DNA of 7,483 nucleotides from a bacterium. Lineage in GTDB: Bacteria > Electryoneota > RPQS01. Positions 5,242-7,483 of the stretch are shown one piece after another (the first letter of the stretch is position 1; each line of letters starts with the position of its first letter). The translations under genes were made by a program, and so were the position numbers. The DNA lies in assembly GCA_018814465.1 (NCBI GenBank), contig JAHIZR010000349.1, forward strand, positions 1 to 7,483. Reading direction: 5' to 3'. The notes beneath the pieces were generated by a model. The model did not search any database. It saw nothing but the letters and a program-made list of their open reading frames with translations, and was not told where the DNA came from.

Positions 5242-7483
5242 CGATAGATTCCTTGTGTTTGTTTGAACACTTTTTTATTGCCGATTGCAATGGGTAAGTT
5301 TCTATGGTTTCTTGCAGATCGGATAAATAGGAGGGGACCGGACGGACCTGAAGAATTCGTAATTCAGTCTCCTCGAATGCGAACTCAATATCTAGTGGAT
5401 AACAAAAATTCCGTTCCAGAAAAGTTGCCGTATCCACCAACTCTTGCAGTTCGGAATACTCGATCGCCGGTCTGAGACGCTGGTGAAATAACGTTTCGAC
5501 AGTACGTGTACCCACTCCCGCTTGCCGGTCGAAAACGACCTGTTCACGTTTATCTCCGGTTGTGTACCGAAAGCTTGCGGTCTCACGCTGGGCGAACCGT
5601 TTCTTGTCTGCGATAATCTGATCTGTCGCAACCTTGCCTGACACCACTCCTTCGCCTAAACCCAGACCGACGTTGATCACCATCTGCGTCATATCATAGT
5701 CAGCGGTATTGATCGTTAAAAGCACTCCCGAGATTCTTGATTCAACAATCCGCTGTACAATAACTCCGGCGCTGACGCACGTCAACGTTTCACCCATAGA
5801 CGCGCGGCTGTGAATAGCCCGCGGTGTCCACAGACTGCTCCAAGTCTTCTTGATGTGGGTCAGCAGTGAGTCAAGTCCGCGTATGTATAAAAACGTCTCG
5901 AACTCTCCCGCCCGCACATTCGTTTCCACATCTTCTTCGCATCCCGAAGACCGAACCGCGACCATGTCTGTCAGTGAATCCTTATCGCCATCCTCCTGAG
6001 AGGGGGGAAGAGGGCATAATTCACTGTATGCCTGAGTTATTGCGTCATATATTGCCGGTGGAATCGTGACGTGTTCCCAGAGATTCTGGATGTGTATCGA
6101 CTTTTGATCAGCGTTCAGATCATCCCGAGAGAGCACAGCATCTATCGATTGCCGCAGCGGTTGGCTTCCACCGATCGAGTAATGACCGAACGGTGTTGCC
6201 GCTGATAATGGAGTATTGAGCATCTCCTGAAACGCGGTATCGGTTACGACAAACCAGGGCGGTACCAGAGTGCGATCAGTCAGCCGGTCGATCTCAGCAA
6301 GGTTTGCCGCCTTCCATCCAGTCACAGCCGCAAGTTCATAACCGCACTCCGCAGATTTCAATGTGTATTTGCCCTGTTTTTCCTCTCTGCTTTGGGCGTC
6401 ATTTTGCTCAAGCCTGCTTGAATGCAGAGCGAGTATGGATGCTCGCTGCTCTATTCCGAGCAGTGAATCAAGCCACTCCAGATGACGAAGAGTATACCTC
6501 GTATTCGCAGCATTCCCGTCGATTGAATCCAGTTGCCTGATCTGCTCCTCGCGCAGCTTTAGCAGTCTATCCCGAGCAAGATCATCGAGGAGTACCAGAT
6601 TCGTCGGCTTGAATTCATCATGTTCCACTCCGCAGTGTTTTAATACTTCGATCACAGCCATCAGGGTGCAGCAGATACGTTGTGCCTCAAGCCGAATGCA
6701 GATAATCTCAGCAAGCAGCAAAGCATCCGGTATTTGCTTCGCGGTAGTTCGACAAACAGTCTGAAATCGATGCGCCAAGCTACTGTAGGCCTGACCGACG
6801 ATAGTCCTGGCCGTTTTGCTGACTTGCGGATTCTGAAGCAGACATGTCAACAGCAATACCCGGTCGCCATGATCGCTCTCATGTTGTGTTTCCGAACATT
6901 CAAGCAATGATTCCAGTATTATATGCTTTGCGACGACCGGATCGATTGGACGGCGCAAAAGCTTTTCCACAAGGTGACGGGCATGCAACCGTCTTCCGCG
7001 GGCCGCCAGGATATCCCGATTTCCTGAAATGCGGCTGACTTCACTGCGCGTCTCGGCAAGTTGCTGCAGCGCATCGTAGAGCGCCAGAGTTTCAGGGTTT
7101 TGCCCCAATATATGAACATCTCCATGATTCGCATCCACAACCGCCAGATCGCCGTCGTGCAGCACATAATCGAGTGTTTGCGCTTCGTGCCGCATTACTA
7201 CATCATAACCGCCGATCCGTGTTCTCATCTCTCTGTAGCTGGTCGACGGACACAGCAGGGCCGGAGAACCGCCGTCTGATTCAATCCATCGACCGTCCAC
7301 AATCATTGAAGGTTTGCGAAACTGAGCGGCCATCAGTCCCGCATGACTCAGCACGGATCCTCCCGTCGAAAGAACGCCGGCAGAAGCATGCACAAAAGCG
7401 TTCTGCTTGGGATTAATCGTCGGCAATACTAAGATGCCGCCGGTGACATCTCTCGGCTCGCGACCGGCAATTCCAAGCACTGC
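5228..7483 (-). CDS. Dikinase-type protein with phosphohistidine domain before ATP-grasp domain, partial
   Basis: The frame is open at the right edge (first codon GCA at 7483-7481), so the N-terminus is missing; 751 residues are visible, numbered from the edge. Residues 1-127 are a PEP-utilising mobile (phosphohistidine) domain: His47 in GGSVLSHAGLMA is the expected phosphate carrier, and the domain closes with DGDLAVVDANHGDVHIL. Residues 128 to about 380 look mainly helical and match nothing I recognise. Residues 385-720 are a PEP-synthase-type ATP-grasp domain: Lys391 in GWKAANL, Arg511 in AVRSSGCEED, AGEFETFL, GLGLGEGVVSGKVATDQ, Glu700 in PLDIEFA and Gln712 in ILQVRP. All these ATP- and metal-binding positions appear intact. 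PEP synthase and pyruvate phosphate dikinase have the ATP-grasp first, then the His domain, then a PEP-binding barrel. Here the order is reversed, as in plant glucan, water dikinases, and no barrel is seen. ATP probably phosphorylates His47; the acceptor is unknown. Its stop lies within the start of the pseudo-malic-enzyme gene. Confidence 0.85.
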   Translation of the reverse strand, partial: AVLGIAGREPRDVTGGILVLPTINPKQNAFVHASAGVLSTGGSVLSHAGLMAAQFRKPSMIVDGRWIESDGGSPALLCPSTSYREMRTRIGGYDVVMRHEAQTLDYVLHDGDLAVVDANHGDVHILGQNPETLALYDALQQLAETRSEVSRISGNRDILAARGRRLHARHLVEKLLRRPIDPVVAKHIILESLLECSETQHESDHGDRVLLLTCLLQNPQVSKTARTIVGQAYSSLAHRFQTVCRTTAKQIPDALLLAEIICIRLEAQRICCTLMAVIEVLKHCGVEHDEFKPTNLVLLDDLARDRLLKLREEQIRQLDSIDGNAANTRYTLRHLEWLDSLLGIEQRASILALHSSRLEQNDAQSREEKQGKYTLKSAECGYELAAVTGWKAANLAEIDRLTDRTLVPPWFVVTDTAFQEMLNTPLSAATPFGHYSIGGSQPLRQSIDAVLSRDDLNADQKSIHIQNLWEHVTIPPAIYDAITQAYSELCPLPPSQEDGDKDSLTDMVAVRSSGCEEDVETNVRAGEFETFLYIRGLDSLLTHIKKTWSSLWTPRAIHSRASMGETLTCVSAGVIVQRIVESRISGVLLTINTADYDMTQMVINVGLGLGEGVVSGKVATDQIIADKKRFAQRETASFRYTTGDKREQVVFDRQAGVGTRTVETLFHQRLRPAIEYSELQELVDTATFLERNFCYPLDIEFAFEETELRILQVRPVPSYLSDLQETIETYPLQSAIKKCSNKHKESIDDPS
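5249..5254 (-). promoter_or_regulatory. Ribosome-binding site inside the end of the dikinase gene
   Basis: Read on the minus strand, AAGGAA lies seven bases before the ATG at 5241-5239 and within the last codons of the upstream dikinase gene, whose TGA is at 5230-5228. A ribosome finishing the dikinase would uncover or re-use this site, so the two proteins are probably made in linked amounts. Confidence 0.7.

Noticed and set aside
4768..5247. A 159-codon plus-strand frame opposite the degenerate malic enzyme
   Set aside because: It is antisense to a conserved domain over almost its whole length and has no recognisable product.
5228..7483. Naming the partial gene ppsA (phosphoenolpyruvate synthase)
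   Set aside because: The ATP-grasp motifs fit, but the domain order is reversed and no PEP/pyruvate-binding barrel is visible, so the specific name is not supported.

Overview
The window holds one complete canonical gene, one complete but catalytically degenerate paralogue of it, one long partial gene, and about 550 bases of mostly non-coding sequence at the left end. It looks bacterial: tightly spaced genes, Shine-Dalgarno sequences before the starts, and an intrinsic terminator. The source phylum cannot be fixed from the sequence. Base composition looks intermediate, and the protein families are widespread. An environmental Gram-negative is my guess, with low confidence.

Layout. Bases 1-24 (minus strand) look like the first eight codons of a gene running off the left edge. 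Bases 25-570 form a divergent intergenic region with candidate promoters in both directions and several short palindromes. Bases 571-2850 (plus) encode a hybrid malic enzyme of the MaeB type: an N-terminal malic enzyme domain fused to a C-terminal phosphotransacetylase-like domain. All the malic enzyme active-site residues I can place are present. A terminator hairpin follows it. Bases 2941-5241 (minus), convergent with the first gene, encode a 766-residue protein of the same two-domain architecture. Its first 165 residues align with the first gene without a gap, yet it has lost the catalytic lysine, two of three metal ligands, the malate-binding asparagines and the phosphotransacetylase catalytic positions. 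Bases 5228-7483 (minus) encode a dikinase-type protein, open at the right edge, whose stop codon lies inside the start of the degenerate malic enzyme gene (14-base overlap). Its visible domain order is phosphohistidine domain, unrecognised region of about 250 residues, then ATP-grasp domain. This reverses the order in PEP synthase and pyruvate phosphate dikinase, and no PEP/pyruvate-binding barrel is visible.

How the genes may work together. The canonical malic enzyme makes pyruvate and reduced nicotinamide cofactor from malate and is expected to be regulated by acetyl-CoA through its C-terminal domain. The minus-strand pair looks translationally coupled: a dikinase with apparently intact ATP-grasp and phosphohistidine motifs, plus a pseudo-malic-enzyme that probably cannot catalyse either ancestral reaction. 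The most interesting reading, which is inference, is that the pseudoenzyme is a regulatory or scaffold subunit that senses a metabolite such as acetyl-CoA. It could control the dikinase, the genuine malic enzyme facing it, or both, at the malate/pyruvate/PEP node.
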